From Lewinellaceae bacterium (GTDB taxonomy: Bacteria > Bacteroidota > Bacteroidia > Chitinophagales > Saprospiraceae): 64,000 nt of DNA. The number at the start of each line of letters is the position of its first letter. Positions within the stretch are counted from its first letter, which is position 1. Positions 27,834 through 37,037 of the stretch are shown here, in pieces. The notes beneath the pieces were generated by a model that did not search any database, was not told where the DNA came from, and was given only the letters and a program-made list of their open reading frames with translations. Location of the stretch: contig JADJSY010000029.1 of the NCBI GenBank assembly GCA_016711435.1, forward strand, positions 1 through 64,000, read 5' to 3'. The translations under genes and the position numbers were made by a program.

Positions 27834-27866
27834 AAACCTTCCAGGTTTTTAAAACCTGGAAGGTTT
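27834..27866. terminator. Hairpin AAACCTTCCAGGTTT between TonB receptor and DUF2490 genes
   Basis: A ~16-bp perfect inverted repeat (AAACCTTCCAGGTTTT and AAAACCTGGAAGGTTT) with almost no loop. It lies downstream of the TonB receptor gene and may end its transcript, but an unbroken T-run is lacking. Confidence 0.55.
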
Positions 27867-27931
27867 AGCACTCGATAAAAATAAAAATCGGTTCATTTTT
27901 TTCCGGCAGGGACTTGTGATACACCTGCCGC

Positions 27932-30478
27932 TTAGAACGATTGCCGTAAAGTTACGCCAAAGGTTGCGGGGTCTCCAAGTACGCCTGCGTAGTGCCCCGC
28001 GTTGCCCGCCGCTGGTAAAAGTTGTTCAAAATAATCCTTGTTCAGCAGGTTGCGGCCCCACAGGAAGATCGAGGTGCCTTCCAGAGCACGGAAACCCGCC
28101 CTGCCGTTCAACAAGGCATAACCGTCGATATTCAGATACTGCGAAGGAGATGCGCTCGAAGAAAACGAGGAACGATAATAGGTGTCGAATGCGAGGAATA
28201 ATCTCCCGGTCTGTCCGAGAAATTTGCCCTTGCCGCTAATTTCGCCGCCAAAAGAGCCTGCCCATTTGGAAATGCCAGGCAAGGCGCCGCCGGAAACATC
28301 CTTGAACGCTGTCGGGCCGCCGGTTTCTTCGAGTGGTACCGGAGCATTGGTGAAGGAGACATATTTGCCTTCCGTGTAGGCAAGCGCGCCATAGAACGAA
28401 AGAAATTCCTTCACCCGGAGACTGGCGTCGACCTCAATGCCGAGTACATTTACTTTTTCGGCATTGGCCAGATAACCGCGGTTGACGCCGACTTCAGCAG
28501 TCTGCACCTGTGTCTGATAGTCCCTGATATCCGTATTGTGGAACACCACGTTAAACGTGGAATGAGCGGTCGGCGAGGTTTTCACGCCGACTTCGATGTG
28601 GCGCACGTCCTCGGGTTTGATGACTGCCAGTTCCAGCAACGGAGCGCCATTAGCGGAGGGCAAACCACCCAGATTAACGCCGACGGGTTTGAAACTGGTG
28701 GAATACGTGGCAAAAGTATTGATGGCCTTACTGGCTTTGAAAGCCACCGTCAGTTGGCCCGAAAAGTTATCTTCTTCAGCGCTTGCAACAAAAGACTGGT
28801 TGCTGTACACCGCATTTTTCAGGGCGAGCAGCGCAGGGTCTTCGGTTTGCAGGCCGCCGTAAGTCTGCCGGCTGTAGTCCACATCTTTTTTATCGTAGTT
28901 GAAACGGATGCCGGGAAGCACGTGCAAACGATCGATGATTTCCCAATCGACATTGGCAAATACCGCCGCGCCGAAGCTCTTGAGTTTGGAAACAGTTCTA
29001 ATTCCGTACCCGTCAAAAAGACCCGGGGTTTGCCACAAAGTACTGGTCGAACTTTGCGAAAAACGCCATTGTGCCGCGCCGGATTCTTCCGTGTGAACGG
29101 GATCCGTATCAAGTTCCTGGCCGATGGCGTAGAGGCCGACCACACCACTCAGACGGGAAGAGAAATCGCCGGCGTAACGGATTTCCTGCGACCAGTTCTG
29201 GTGTCTCGAAGTAGCTTGTGATAATGACAGTACCGGCAGACCGGTAAAGTCCCGGTCGTTGGAAGGATCCCAGTTCCAGTAGCGCCAGGCGCTGGTGGAG
29301 GTCAGCGTACCTTTCCCGATCTCTATATCGATATTGGCCGAAACACCGCCCAGTTCGTTGCCCGAACGCCAGGGCGTATCGTGGTCGATAATCCGGTCAA
29401 AAGGGTTGCGCGAAGGCAAGGTATAGTCAAGATCGGCGATAATCTGATCGAACTGGCGATATGGCGCGCGTTTGGTAGGCGCCACACCGGCGAATACCTG
29501 CGCGAAGCCGTCCGGGCGCTGCCGGGTAACGTCTCCTACCAATGTAATCTTGATCTTGTCCGTCGGCGTTATCAGCAACTGGCCCCGGAAGCCCAGGTTA
29601 TTAATATCGTTCACTTTTTTGGAAGTTCTGACGTTCTGGAGCAGTCCGTCGCGCTGCGTGCCGGAGAAAGACAAGCGTCCGGCGACTTTTTTACTCAGCG
29701 GCCCTGTGATGGAACCTTTTGCCTGGATGTATCCGTAGTTGCCAAAGCTGAGCTCGAAATTGGCGCCCGGCGTAAAACTCGGTTTGCGTGTGGTCACATT
29801 AAAAGCGCCTGCGGTGGTGTTTTTGCCGAACAACGTGCCCTGCGGCCCGCGCAATACTTCTATCTGTTCGATGTCGATAAAATCGAGCGCTGTCACGGCC
29901 GGACGGGCAAAATACACACCGTCCACATAATAACCGACGCCCGGATCGATGCCGTCATTGGTGAGTCCGTAGGTCGAACCCATGCCGCGGATATTCAGGG
30001 TTGTGTTGCGCGGATTGGAGGAGTAGAGCTGTACCGAAGGGACCAATTCTTTCACGCGGTTCACATTGAAGGCGCCGGCATCGGCAACGAGTGCGCCAGT
30101 CAACACGGAGATCGGAATAGGAACATCCTGCGCCGCTTCTTTACGGCGCCTGGAGGTGACGAGTATTTCATCCAGCAGGCCGTCCATTTCAAGAACTATT
30201 TGCAGCGGCGTTTCCGGCAGTTTGGAAATCTGAATTTCCTGCGTCTTGTAGCCCAGGTATCTGACTACGAGCGTGAAAGGCAGGTATTTGGGAGCAGCAA
30301 GACTGAAATGACCGCGCTCATCCGAAATATCATAAATATTGGTACCCTTTATGCCTACGGTAGCACCTGCCGAGAGCGATCCTTCGCTGTCTTTAATGAC
30401 ACCCTCTATTGGGTTTTGGGAAAATGCGGTGCTAACGAATAGCATAAACAATATGATGAGTATTGATATATGTTTCAT
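27932..30478 (-). CDS. TonB-dependent outer-membrane receptor
   Basis: The 848-residue receptor has a signal peptide (MKHISILIILFMLFVSTAFS), a carboxypeptidase-like regulatory domain (~residues 22-105), a plug (~115-230, with GPQGTLFGKNTTAGAFNV) and a 22-strand barrel ending in a C-terminal Phe. There is no SusD partner, so a small ligand such as a siderophore or a sulfur compound is likelier than a glycan. It lies downstream of cysJ. Its distal promoter carries the 22-bp motif seen at both Cys-leader promoters, suggesting it imports a sulfur source (inference). Confidence 0.85.
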   Translation of the reverse strand: MKHISILIILFMLFVSTAFSQNPIEGVIKDSEGSLSAGATVGIKGTNIYDISDERGHFSLAAPKYLPFTLVVRYLGYKTQEIQISKLPETPLQIVLEMDGLLDEILVTSRRRKEAAQDVPIPISVLTGALVADAGAFNVNRVKELVPSVQLYSSNPRNTTLNIRGMGSTYGLTNDGIDPGVGYYVDGVYFARPAVTALDFIDIEQIEVLRGPQGTLFGKNTTAGAFNVTTRKPSFTPGANFELSFGNYGYIQAKGSITGPLSKKVAGRLSFSGTQRDGLLQNVRTSKKVNDINNLGFRGQLLITPTDKIKITLVGDVTRQRPDGFAQVFAGVAPTKRAPYRQFDQIIADLDYTLPSRNPFDRIIDHDTPWRSGNELGGVSANIDIEIGKGTLTSTSAWRYWNWDPSNDRDFTGLPVLSLSQATSRHQNWSQEIRYAGDFSSRLSGVVGLYAIGQELDTDPVHTEESGAAQWRFSQSSTSTLWQTPGLFDGYGIRTVSKLKSFGAAVFANVDWEIIDRLHVLPGIRFNYDKKDVDYSRQTYGGLQTEDPALLALKNAVYSNQSFVASAEEDNFSGQLTVAFKASKAINTFATYSTSFKPVGVNLGGLPSANGAPLLELAVIKPEDVRHIEVGVKTSPTAHSTFNVVFHNTDIRDYQTQVQTAEVGVNRGYLANAEKVNVLGIEVDASLRVKEFLSFYGALAYTEGKYVSFTNAPVPLEETGGPTAFKDVSGGALPGISKWAGSFGGEISGKGKFLGQTGRLFLAFDTYYRSSFSSSASPSQYLNIDGYALLNGRAGFRALEGTSIFLWGRNLLNKDYFEQLLPAAGNAGHYAGVLGDPATFGVTLRQSF

Positions 30479-30496
30479 GTAAAGTTGTATTCAAAG

Positions 30497-30592
30497 TTAG
30501 TAAGTAGTTATCCGTTATTAGTTATCGGTTATCCGTGTTGATAATCAAGCATTTGCAAAGAATTTAATCTAAACCATTTTGATTAATACACG
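30497..30592 (-). promoter_or_regulatory. Shared leader module B upstream of the TonB receptor
   Basis: Read on the minus strand it matches the module before the kinase gene at 5636: GATTAAATTCTTTG, then CTTGATTATCAACACGGATAACC, then GATAACTAATAACGGATAAC, ending ~20 bp before the start codon. Confidence 0.65.
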
Positions 30593-30722
30593 TAATGGGG
30601 GTTAAATGCAGCTTACGGTTTTCGCAACACTGCATTTGTTTGAAAAACGAATTCTACCAACAATATGGTCGTAGGAACAGCCGAAATGATGTCATACAAA
30701 AGTGCTTTTAAATTTGTTCAGG

Positions 30723-30765
30723 CAAATGTACGACATTAGTCCATAAAGTCTATAATTTTAGTAGA
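30723..30765 (-). promoter_or_regulatory. Candidate promoter and operator upstream of the TonB receptor
   Basis: A -7 box of Bacteroidota type (TACATTTG, 30730-30723 on the minus strand) lies 13 bp downstream of a 22-bp motif (30744-30765). The motif is a dyad, AAAGTCTA-N9-TAGACTTT on the plus strand, and aligns without gaps with motifs at 37344-37365 and 39865-39886. No good -33 TTG is present. The 5' UTR would be about 240 nt. Confidence 0.45.
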
Positions 30766-30786
30766 CTTTATGAAAAAATATTTGAG

Positions 30787-30884
30787 AAGGTTTAAAAGTT
30801 TGATGGTTTGAGGAGGTAACTCATAGCCAAGAATTACCACCCCAAACCATCAAACCTTCTCAAACCATCAAACCTTTTCAATCC
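30787..30884. repeat. Palindrome, type B, downstream of cysJ
   Basis: GTTTGATGGTTTGAGGAGG-type left arm and CCCCAAACCATCAAACC-type right arm with inner GGTAACTC/GAATTACC. It is nearly the same as the palindrome at 2094-2206. Confidence 0.82.
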
Positions 30885-30887
30885 CAC

Positions 30888-32729
30888 TTAATACACATCC
30901 TCCAGGTAACGCCGTTGCTTTTTCAGGTTTTTCAAATACTCCGCTGCGTATTCTTCTCCCTGGCCGCTTTCTTTTGCAACAATCTGAATCACAGCATTTT
31001 GCACATCGGAAGCCATGCGGTTTTTATCGCCGCACACATAAAAATGAGCGCCGTTTTCAAGCCGCTCGAAAATCAGGCGCGAGCGCTCCGCCAGGCGATT
31101 TTGCACATAAATTTTGTATTTCTGGTCGCGGCTGAAAGCCACGTCTAAGCGGTCGAGGGTGCCGCGTTTCAGGTGATTGAGCCACTCGATCTGGTATAAG
31201 AAGTCGGTTTCAAAATTCGGGTTGCCGAAAAACAGCCAGTTTTTGCCGGAAGCGCCGCGTTCGCTGCGTTCTTCCACGAAAGCGCGGAAAGGCGCCACCC
31301 CGGTGCCCGGGCCGACCATGATGATATCCGTCGCGTCGTCGGCAGGTAATTTGAAATATTCGTTGTGTTCCATAAAAACTGGAACGGAATCGCCTGTTTT
31401 CACTCGGTCGGCGAGGAAGGTAGAGGCTACGCCCTGGTGCGGGCGACCGTTGAAATCGTAGCGCACGGCTGCTACCGTGAGGTGTACTTCGTCGGGGTGC
31501 GCCAGGAGGCTCGACGCGATGGAATACGAACGCGGCGGCATTTTGCGCAGGAAACCGAGCAGGGTCGCTTCCGACAGGGCTGCCGGGAATTCGCGCAGCA
31601 GGTCGGCCACATTGCGGCCCCAGAGAAAGTTTTTCAGGGCCTCGTTGTCCTGCACAATGGCTTTGAGTTTGGCGTTGTTGGTCCAGTTGGCATATTGATC
31701 CACCACTTCGCGGGTCAACACGCTCAGTTCCACGTCGCGCAGTAGTATCTGGCGAAATTCGGCCTCTTTCCCGTTGAATGTCAGGGTTTTATTACCATTG
31801 AGCATGGCGGTGTAAAGCACCTCTTTCACCAGCGATTCGGGATTGGTGGCGTAGATGGCCAAAGAGTCGCCCGGTTCGTACAACAAACCAGAGCCTTCGA
31901 GCGAGAGTTCCAGGTGCCAGGTTTCTTTCTGCGAGCCGCGCCCGTTGAGTTGTATTTTTTCCAGGATGGGTGCTGCAAACGGTTTTTTGCGGTCGTACAA
32001 CGTACCGGCGGCTTTAGCCGCCGGAATCGCAGTCGGCTGCCCGTTACTGTGCACAACCGCGCTTCGCGTGTCGGCGGCTAAAGCCGCCGGTACAGGCAAT
32101 TTTTCCAGCACATTGGCCAGCCAACCTTCCACGGCGTCTTCAAAATCGACATCACAATCTACCCGGTCAAACAGCCGTTTGGCACCCAATACTTCCAGGC
32201 GGGCGTCTATTTCCTTACCTGTCTGGCAAAACTGGAGATAACTCCGGTCGCCCAGCGCACAAACGGAGAATTGTACTCCGTCTAATTGCGGCGCTCGCGT
32301 ACCCAGCAGCCATTTGTGAAATTCTTCCGCAGCGATGGGCGGTTCGCCTTCGCCCTGGGTGCTGATAACGAACAGCGCGATTTTTTCCGACTTCAGATTT
32401 TTGGTTGGATAGTCGTTCATATCGGCCACCACGACCTGAAACCCACGTTCCCGCACTTTGGCAGAGATTTGATGGGCCACTTTTTTGCTGTTGCCGGTTT
32501 GCGAACCGTACAGGACGGTGACCTGCGGCAAGGTCGCTGCAGGCGGCGCCAGTGGGGCAATTGCAACGGAAGGCGCTTCCAGCACCCCGTTCGGCGCGGG
32601 TTGACCTTTAGAAGCAATGCCGTACAGATAGCCGCTCAACCACATTTGATGCAGGGCGCTGTGTTGCGCCAGTTGTTGCAACAACTTTTCGTCGAGACCG
32701 GCCGGCGGTGGAGGAAAGGTGGTAGTCAT
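30888..32729 (-). CDS. cysJ: Sulfite reductase flavoprotein subunit
   Basis: The 613-residue diflavin reductase starts at MTTTFPPPPAGL (32729); the frame upstream is leader repeat. Residues ~68-210 form a flavodoxin domain (VLYGSQTGNSKKVAHQIS). After a linker comes the FAD-binding part (RSYSIASS, GVASTFLA), then the NADPH module (MVGPGTGVAPFRAF, FFGNPN, YVCGDKNRMA) and a final EDVY. It passes electrons from NADPH to CysI. The linker (~212-242) contains a palindromic GGCGGCTAAAGCCGCC pair at 32002-32024 and 32073-32093, in frame. It lies two genes downstream of cysN. Confidence 0.92.
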   Translation of the reverse strand: MTTTFPPPPAGLDEKLLQQLAQHSALHQMWLSGYLYGIASKGQPAPNGVLEAPSVAIAPLAPPAATLPQVTVLYGSQTGNSKKVAHQISAKVRERGFQVVVADMNDYPTKNLKSEKIALFVISTQGEGEPPIAAEEFHKWLLGTRAPQLDGVQFSVCALGDRSYLQFCQTGKEIDARLEVLGAKRLFDRVDCDVDFEDAVEGWLANVLEKLPVPAALAADTRSAVVHSNGQPTAIPAAKAAGTLYDRKKPFAAPILEKIQLNGRGSQKETWHLELSLEGSGLLYEPGDSLAIYATNPESLVKEVLYTAMLNGNKTLTFNGKEAEFRQILLRDVELSVLTREVVDQYANWTNNAKLKAIVQDNEALKNFLWGRNVADLLREFPAALSEATLLGFLRKMPPRSYSIASSLLAHPDEVHLTVAAVRYDFNGRPHQGVASTFLADRVKTGDSVPVFMEHNEYFKLPADDATDIIMVGPGTGVAPFRAFVEERSERGASGKNWLFFGNPNFETDFLYQIEWLNHLKRGTLDRLDVAFSRDQKYKIYVQNRLAERSRLIFERLENGAHFYVCGDKNRMASDVQNAVIQIVAKESGQGEEYAAEYLKNLKKQRRYLEDVY

Positions 32730-32854
32730 ATCGTTGTGTGATTGAGAGCGTTGTACTGAAAGTTGAGAGGTTGAGCCTGTTGATGGTTGAGCAAGCATTG
32801 GTAGTCAGTGAATTAATCTGCTTTCTTGTTCAAAACCACTTAGATTTGAAAAAT
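32730..32854 (-). promoter_or_regulatory. Leader arm upstream of cysJ with a sulfur-gene module
   Basis: On the minus strand an AAGTGGTTTTGAACAA core is followed by CACTGACTACCAA and then a C/A-rich CTCAACC arm. The same core and order occur upstream of cysH (37038-37135). It may be a promoter or a leader element; which one cannot be told by eye. Confidence 0.45.
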
Positions 32855-33676
32855 TTAGATGGTTCTGTTTTCCTGCTGAAGTACGTGGTCCAGTTCCAGT
32901 CTATATCGCACCACTTCGCCCGCCACAATAACTGCCGGACTGCCGGCGCCGGCTGCTGTTGCTTTTGCTGCGATGTCGGCCATCGTGCCTGTTATCACTT
33001 TTTGGGTCGGCAACGTGGCGTTCTGGATCACAGCAATCGGCCATTCGTTTTTTCCGGCAGCCGCAAAAACTGCTGCTATGTCGGCTATTTTAGCCAAACC
33101 CATCAGAATCACCAACGTGGCATCCGTTTGGGCCGCTGTCGATATTTCAGGGTTCAGCGCGCCCGTATCGGTCGTAGCCGTCAGCACCCAGAAACTTCGG
33201 CTGGCGCCACGCAGGGTAAGGGGTATTCCCACTGCGCCCGCGCCGGCAATCGCACTGGAAATACCCGGCACATATTCGGCTGCAACCCCATGATTTTGAG
33301 CGTATTGCATTTCTTCAAACCCGCGTCCGAATACAAAAGGATCGCCGCCTTTCAGGCGCACCACATGGCCGTAATCTTTGGCATAACCCACGATGAGTTC
33401 GTTGATTTCATCCTGCGTAAACGCCTTGTGTTGACGGCGTTTTCCTACATAAATCCGCGCAGCCCCGGAAGGCGCATAATCCAGCAATTCCTCGTTCACC
33501 AGCGCGTCGTACAACACCACATCGGCCTGTCCCAACGCTTTGATCGCTTTGAGCGTGACCAGTTCCGGGTCGCCGATCCCTGCGCCGACAACGGTCAGTC
33601 TGGGCGTTTTGGAGGCTGTCGCTTGGCCGGGAGGCGTTTGCTTGCCCGTGTGATATGTATTTGTCAGGTTGGACAT
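32855..33676 (-). CDS. cobA: Uroporphyrinogen-III C-methyltransferase (SUMT)
   Basis: The 273-residue enzyme has the tetrapyrrole methyltransferase motifs: VVGAGIGDPELVTLKAIKAL near residue 30, VRLKGGDPFVFGRG near 120 and the YVPGISSAIAGAGAVGIPLT loop. It makes precorrin-2 from uroporphyrinogen III with SAM; the fused dehydrogenase/ferrochelatase at 21374-23002 would then complete siroheme for CysI. It lacks the CysG N-domain, which is the fusion partner elsewhere. It lies between cysN and cysJ in the same direction. Confidence 0.92.
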   Translation of the reverse strand: MSNLTNTYHTGKQTPPGQATASKTPRLTVVGAGIGDPELVTLKAIKALGQADVVLYDALVNEELLDYAPSGAARIYVGKRRQHKAFTQDEINELIVGYAKDYGHVVRLKGGDPFVFGRGFEEMQYAQNHGVAAEYVPGISSAIAGAGAVGIPLTLRGASRSFWVLTATTDTGALNPEISTAAQTDATLVILMGLAKIADIAAVFAAAGKNEWPIAVIQNATLPTQKVITGTMADIAAKATAAGAGSPAVIVAGEVVRYRLELDHVLQQENRTI

Positions 33677-33677
33677 G

Positions 33678-33843
33678 GTTGGAAATGGTTTGGAAGGTTT
33701 GATGGTTTGATGTTTGATGGTTTGAAGGTTGGATGGTTTGGAGGTGGTATCGCATGTTTATCAGCTTCCCGAAAGCTCAAACCTTCGAAGTTTTCAAATG
33801 AGTTACCACCTCAAACCATCCAACCTTTCAAACCATCAAACTA
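33678..33843. repeat. Palindrome, type B, between cysN and cobA
   Basis: GGTTTGATGGTTTGATG left arm and CCATCAAACC-type right arm. The loop contains CTTCCCGAAAG and a GTGGTATC/GAGTTACCAC pair. The left and right arms differ in length, as if one had expanded. Confidence 0.8.
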
Positions 33844-33845
33844 TC

Positions 33846-35129
33846 TTAAATGGCAAAATCCTGCTGCAACGTTTCGCTTACAGGCACTTCATGCAGCATT
33901 CCCGCTGCTACGGTATCGAACGTATTGTCGTTGATCAGAATCAGGCTGCCGGTGGTGCGGTTGAGTTTGTAGGAATCAAATACCAATGGTTTGGCGGTGC
34001 GCAGCCGGATGTAGGCGATATCGTTCAGTTTCAGTTGCTCGGCGGGTTGTTGTTCAAACGTGTGCACATCCACCCGGTGGTAAATTTCCTTGACAATGGC
34101 TTTGACCGTAGCGGCATTGTGACGCAGCAACAAACGGTCGCCGGGGTACAGGGGGCGTTCGCTCATCCAGCAAATATCCAGGTCCAGGTCTTGCGTGACG
34201 TAAGGCTGTACGCCTTCCACCCGAATGATGGAATCGCCGCGCGAAATGTCGATGTCGTCTTCGAGGTGCAGCACGATAGGCTGCGGCGCAAAGGCTTCTT
34301 CTACTTCCTGCTGGTGTACTTCGATGGCTTTAATGGTGGTTTCAATTCCGGCCGGCAGCACCTGCACCCGGTCGCCGCGGCGGAAACTGCCGCTGCGCAG
34401 AGCGCCCGCGTACCCGCGGTAGTCGTGCAGTTCTTCCGTGCGGGGACGGATCACATACTGCACCTGGAAACGGGTGGCTTCGTCTTCCTGAACCTCCGCC
34501 AGTTCTACTGTTTCGAGGTGATCCAGCAAGGTTTTTCCGGCGTACCAGGGCATTTTTTCTGAAATGGTCACCACATTGTCGCCGGCCAAAGCGCTCATCG
34601 GAATAAACGTAACCTCTTGTAAACCAAGTTTTTGACTCAGTTTTTGGTAATCGGCGGCAATACGGTAGAACACCTGTTCGTCGTAATCCACCAAATCCAT
34701 TTTATTCACAGCCGCCACAATGTGCGGAATGCCCATCAGGGAAGCCACCATGCTGTGGCGGTGCGTTTGTTCCACCACGCCCTGTCGCGCATCGATCAGG
34801 ATAATTGCCAGGTCGGCATTGGAAGCGCCCGTTACCATGTTGCGGGTGTACTGTACGTGGCCCGGCGCATCGGCGATGATAAATTTGCGGCGCGGCGTAT
34901 TGAAATATTTATACGCTACGTCGATGGTTATACCCTGCTCGCGTTCGGCGCGCAGGCCGTCGGTCAGCAGCGAAAGATCCAGTTCGCCGTCGGGTTTGTT
35001 GCGGCTCTGGCGTTCGAGCGTATGCAGCACATCGTGCGAAACGGCTTTGGAATCGAACAACAGGCGACCGATCAGGGTGCTTTTACCGTCGTCGACGGAA
35101 CCGGCGGTTATGAATTTAAGTATATTCAC
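33846..35129 (-). CDS. cysN: Sulfate adenylyltransferase subunit 1 (GTPase)
   Basis: The 427-residue GTPase has the G1 loop GSVDDGKSTLIGRLL, G3 DAPGHVQYTRNM and G4 NKMDLVDY, followed by EF-Tu-like beta barrels. With CysD it makes APS from sulfate and ATP, using GTP hydrolysis to drive the reaction. No CysC (APS kinase) domain is fused, so the pathway may use APS directly or kinase encoded elsewhere. It lies downstream of cysD, separated by a palindrome. Confidence 0.95.
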   Translation of the reverse strand: MNILKFITAGSVDDGKSTLIGRLLFDSKAVSHDVLHTLERQSRNKPDGELDLSLLTDGLRAEREQGITIDVAYKYFNTPRRKFIIADAPGHVQYTRNMVTGASNADLAIILIDARQGVVEQTHRHSMVASLMGIPHIVAAVNKMDLVDYDEQVFYRIAADYQKLSQKLGLQEVTFIPMSALAGDNVVTISEKMPWYAGKTLLDHLETVELAEVQEDEATRFQVQYVIRPRTEELHDYRGYAGALRSGSFRRGDRVQVLPAGIETTIKAIEVHQQEVEEAFAPQPIVLHLEDDIDISRGDSIIRVEGVQPYVTQDLDLDICWMSERPLYPGDRLLLRHNAATVKAIVKEIYHRVDVHTFEQQPAEQLKLNDIAYIRLRTAKPLVFDSYKLNRTTGSLILINDNTFDTVAAGMLHEVPVSETLQQDFAI

Positions 35130-35148
35130 TTTACTTTTTTTAAAAAGT

Positions 35149-35265
35149 TATTAGTTATCGGTTATTAGTTATCAGGGTGGTAACCCTCGGCGTGGTTAAT
35201 TGATAAAGCCAAACAAAAGTGGCCTGATAACTAATAACCGATAACTAATAACAACTTGATAACCA
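35149..35265. repeat. Palindrome, type A, between cysD and cysN
   Basis: GTTATTAGTTATCGGTTATT left arm and AATAACCGATAACTAATAAC right arm with inner GGTAACC and AAAGCCAAACAAAAGTGG sequences. Its left arm ends ~20 bp from the cysN start, so it lies in the mRNA leader of cysN. Confidence 0.8.
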
Positions 35266-35266
35266 G

Positions 35267-36175
35267 TTAGAAATAACCATTTTTTTTGCGGTCTTCCATG
35301 GCTGCTTCCGACAGGCGGTCGTCGAGCCGGGTGGCGCCGCGTTCGCTGATTTTGGTGTCGATAATTTCCTGGATAATGTCGTCTACGGTAATAGCCGGGC
35401 TTTCCACCGCAGCGGTGCAGGTGGCATCGCCAACGGTGCGGAAGCGCACTTCCCGGTTGGTTCTCACATCATCGGCGTCGAGGTGGATATGTTCGGTGAT
35501 GGCTAATAACTGGCCGCCGGGGGTGATGACGCAGTCGCGGGAATGCGAGAAGTAAATGTTCGGCAGTTCAATTTTTTCGCGGCGGATATAATTCCACACA
35601 TCTAGTTCTGTCCAGTTGGAAATGGGAAATACGCGCATATTTTCGCCTTTGCGGATGGCGCCGTTGTAAATATCCCACAGTTCCGGGCGCTGGCGTTTCG
35701 GGTCCCAGGCGCCGAATTCGTCGCGGATGCTGAAAATCCGTTCTTTGGCGCGGGCTTTTTCCTCGTCGCGGCGCGCGCCGCCGATGCAGGCGTCGAATTC
35801 AAATTCTTCGATGGTTTCGAGCAACGTATTGGTTTGCAGCGCATTGCGGCTGGGAAATTTGCCGCTGCCGTCTTTCAAACCCTGGCGACGGATGGTATCT
35901 TCTACTTTGCGGACAATCAGGCGTTCGCCCAGTTGTTTAGCCAAACGGTCGCGGTATTCGATGACTTCGGGGAAATTATGTCCGGTATCGACATGCACCA
36001 ACGGGAAGGGAAATTTTCCGGGCCGAAAGGCTTTTTCGGCTAATTTTACCAGTGTTATCGAGTCTTTCCCACCAGAAAACAACAAGGCAGGCCGCTCAAA
36101 CTGTCCGGCAACTTCCCGCAGAATATGAATCGCCTGCGCTTCTAAGTGGTCGAGATAATCGAAATGTTTTGACAT
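35267..36175 (-). CDS. cysD: Sulfate adenylyltransferase subunit 2
   Basis: The 302-residue ATP-pyrophosphatase has the P-loop SGGKDSITLVKLAEKAF (~residues 34-50), the VDTGHNFPEVIEYRD strand, the GARRDEEKARAKERIFS segment and the C-terminal DRLSEAAMEDRKKNGYF that is shared by CysD proteins. It forms the adenylyl-transferring half of ATP sulfurylase with CysN. It lies between cysH and cysN in the same orientation. Confidence 0.96.
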   Translation of the reverse strand: MSKHFDYLDHLEAQAIHILREVAGQFERPALLFSGGKDSITLVKLAEKAFRPGKFPFPLVHVDTGHNFPEVIEYRDRLAKQLGERLIVRKVEDTIRRQGLKDGSGKFPSRNALQTNTLLETIEEFEFDACIGGARRDEEKARAKERIFSIRDEFGAWDPKRQRPELWDIYNGAIRKGENMRVFPISNWTELDVWNYIRREKIELPNIYFSHSRDCVITPGGQLLAITEHIHLDADDVRTNREVRFRTVGDATCTAAVESPAITVDDIIQEIIDTKISERGATRLDDRLSEAAMEDRKKNGYF

Positions 36176-36185
36176 TTACATGAGT

Positions 36186-36333
36186 GTTAGCAGTGATGAG
36201 GAAAATGAGGGTTGAGGATTGTTGAGGGTTGAGGAATGAGGATTGAGGATATAGGGATGAGGGATGATCTTTCATTAGATGTCGGCCATCACGCTCGGTC
36301 ATCCCTCATCCCTCATCCCTCATTCCTATATGA
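36186..36333. repeat. Palindrome, type F, between cysH and cysD
   Basis: The left arm has GTTGAGG, GATTGAGG and GATGAGGGATG units; the right arm has CATCCCTCATCCCTCATTCC. The loop contains ATGTCGGCCATCACGCTCGG, which also appears at ~44020. The right arm encodes the last seven residues and the stop of cysH. Confidence 0.85.
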
Positions 36334-37037
36334 TGTAGTCCGCATTCCTTTTTAGAAGTATCTTCCCACCACCAGCGGCCGGCCCTGAAATCCTCGCCTT
36401 CGCGGATGGCGCGGGTGCAGGGTGCGCAACCGATGCTCACAAAACCTTTGTCGTGTAGCGGGTTGTAGGGTATTTTATGTTCTTTCACGTAATCGCGCAC
36501 TTGCTGGAACGACCAGTCGAAGAGCGGATGAAACTTGAACAGTTCATGCGGGGCATCCCATTCCAGCGAACTCATGTCATGCCGGTTGGCCGATTGTTCG
36601 GCGCGGATGCCGGTCACCCAGAGCTCCTGTCCCTGCAACGCCCGGTTCAGCGGCTCCACCTTGCGGATAAAGCAGCATTCCTTGCGGTTGTCGACCGAGT
36701 CGTAAAAACTGTTGGGGCCTTTTTCAGCCAGCAAGCGTTCCAGCGCCTCCGCTTGAGGCGCATACGTTTCAATCGGCTTTTTATAGCGTTGCACCGTACG
36801 CGACCAGGTATTGTATGTTTCCTGAAAATTGCGTCCGGTATCGAGGGTGAATACCCGTATCGGCAGGTTGTTGGTAAAAATCAGGTGACTGATCACCTGA
36901 TCTTCTATGCCGAAACTGGTGGAAAATACCGCCTTGCCGGGAAACCTGCCGGCCAGCAATGCCAATGCATCCAGCGGATCGCTGTGTTGCTGCAGGGCGA
37001 TCGTTAATTCCGGCAAGAGGGTAACTGAAACGGACAT
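36306..37037 (-). CDS. cysH: Phosphoadenylyl-/adenylyl-sulfate reductase
   Basis: The 243-residue enzyme has the PAPS-reductase fold (STSFGIEDQVISHLI, VFTLDTGRNFQETY). It keeps both Cys pairs of the 4Fe-4S cluster (KECCFIRK ~117-123 and GCAPCTR) and the catalytic ECGLH (231-235). The four cluster Cys indicate an APS-type reductase. The ordinary protein should end near ECGLH; here an IGMRDEG tail is added by a repeat arm. It is the first enzyme gene after a Cys-leader attenuator. Confidence 0.94.
   Translation of the reverse strand: MSVSVTLLPELTIALQQHSDPLDALALLAGRFPGKAVFSTSFGIEDQVISHLIFTNNLPIRVFTLDTGRNFQETYNTWSRTVQRYKKPIETYAPQAEALERLLAEKGPNSFYDSVDNRKECCFIRKVEPLNRALQGQELWVTGIRAEQSANRHDMSSLEWDAPHELFKFHPLFDWSFQQVRDYVKEHKIPYNPLHDKGFVSIGCAPCTRAIREGEDFRAGRWWWEDTSKKECGLHHIGMRDEG

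Noticed and set aside
36186..36333. CRISPR array (short repeated units)
   Set aside because: Units are degenerate, contiguous and without spacers; the element is one palindrome. No cas genes are in the window.
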